DNA of 14,885 bases from a bacterium. GTDB lineage: Bacteria; Thermosulfidibacterota; Thermosulfidibacteria; Thermosulfidibacterales; JALWSI01. Each line of letters starts with the position of its first letter. Position 1 is the first letter of the stretch. The notes below the pieces were generated by a model. It did not search any database, was not told where the DNA came from, and saw only the letters and a program-made list of their open reading frames with translations. The position numbers and the translations under genes are program-made. Shown here piece after piece: positions 14,378 through 14,885 of the stretch. The DNA lies in contig JALWSI010000179.1 of NCBI GenBank assembly GCA_027080315.1, positions 1-14,885 of the forward strand, given 5' to 3'.

Positions 14378-14885
14378 GGCGCTTCTTCATGTGTTCAAGC
14401 TCTTTCTTAACCACCTCGGGCTTGAAATCCTCCTTTTGTAGCTCTTCAAGTATGGCTATGCCCTTCTTTCTGTTGCCCATCTCCTCCATGAGAAGGGCCA
14501 TTGAGAGCATGGCCTCTTTGCAGAGGTTGTCTCTCTTGGCTCCCTGACACACCCTTGAGTAACAGGTCTCTGCATCGTTGAAGAGGCCCTTTGCCCTGAA
14601 GAGGTCTCCAAGGAGAAGGGAGAGCTTTCTTCCCTCTTCGCCAGGGGTTGAGAGGACCTTTTGTGCCAGCTCTTCTGCCTCTTCAATGTTGCCCAGCTTG
14701 ATGAGGGTTCTTACGCTCCCCGCAAGCAAGGGCAGCTCTTCTCCATTGTTCTCCATGCCTTTGCGGTAGATGGCCAAAGCCTCTCGGGGATCATTCAGGT
14801 CTTTTTCGTAGATCTCTCCCAGAACCACCCACACCTTTTTCGCCTCGGGGCTCTGGGGGTACTTTGAGAGAATCTTTTTGAGCAT
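14358..14885 (-). CDS. Tetratricopeptide-repeat protein, C-terminal part (5' end at or beyond window edge)
   Basis: The visible 175 residues form about four helical TPR-type repeats: residues about 14-47 (VWVVLGEIYEKDLNDPREAL), 53-80 (LIKLGNIEEAEELAQKVL), 86-114 (LLLGDLFRAKGLFNDAETCY) and 122-150 (ALLMEEMGNRKKGIAILEEL), followed by a charged C-terminal helix. TPRs mediate protein-protein contacts, and no enzymatic motif is seen. The apparent ATG is exactly at the right edge (14885-14883), so it may be an internal Met; the frame probably continues beyond the window, and whether a signal peptide exists cannot be told. The stop (TGA, 14360-14358) lies inside the start region of rnhB, so the two are likely co-transcribed. 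Confidence 0.8.
   Translation of the reverse strand: MLKKILSKYPQSPEAKKVWVVLGEIYEKDLNDPREALAIYRKGMENNGEELPLLAGSVRTLIKLGNIEEAEELAQKVLSTPGEEGRKLSLLLGDLFRAKGLFNDAETCYSRVCQGAKRDNLCKEAMLSMALLMEEMGNRKKGIAILEELQKEDFKPEVVKKELEHMKKRLEEIGY

Overview
The window looks like the chromosome of an anaerobic, Gram-negative-type bacterium, possibly thermophilic. GC is near 50% by eye, AGG/AGA/ATA codons are common, most ribosome binding sites are strong AGGAGG-like sequences, and GTG/TTG starts occur. The combination of an acyl-CoA dehydrogenase/ETF module, a 4-hydroxybutyryl-CoA dehydratase-family flavoprotein and a PaaK-type ligase would fit an amino-acid or organic-acid fermenter. Synergistota is my best guess, but it is inference only.

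Layout. (a) 1-1059: 3' part of gltX, cut by the left edge. (b) 1147-9448, + strand: an ArsR-type regulator, then acyl-CoA dehydrogenase, etfB, etfA, a UspA-like protein, a polytopic permease, a 4-hydroxybutyryl-CoA dehydratase homologue and a phenylacetate-CoA ligase-like enzyme. The block closes with a perfect 10-bp hairpin terminator at 9476-9504. (c) 9547-10801, + strand: a DedA-family membrane protein and a small protein tyrosine/dual-specificity phosphatase. (d) 10818-14885, - strand: a housekeeping cluster read right to left, TPR protein (cut by the right edge), rnhB, yraN, glnD, with overlapping or nearly touching genes. It converges on the phosphatase gene.

How the genes may work together. 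The central block reads as a carboxylic-acid catabolic module. The permease would import the substrate and the ligase would make its CoA thioester. The dehydratase-like flavoprotein and the acyl-CoA dehydrogenase would transform it, with EtfBA carrying electrons. The ArsR protein may control the set through a dyad and direct repeats beside a TTGACA box at 1479-1541.

The most interesting point is that both signature flavoenzymes have altered active sites. The acyl-CoA dehydrogenase has Gly at the usual catalytic-Glu position (residue 364) and no Glu at the alternative isovaleryl/long-chain position. The dehydratase homologue has Tyr at the cluster-ligand His position (292), a changed Cys spacing (C-x4-C instead of C-x3-C), and replacements at the other catalytic positions I could align. 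Automatic names such as 'butyryl-CoA dehydrogenase' or '4-hydroxybutyryl-CoA dehydratase' are therefore probably wrong in function, and the block is a candidate undescribed pathway. Family comparisons were made from memory, not from a computed alignment.

No tRNA, rRNA, CRISPR array, insertion sequence or attachment site was seen, and no gene-free stretch exceeds 300 bases.
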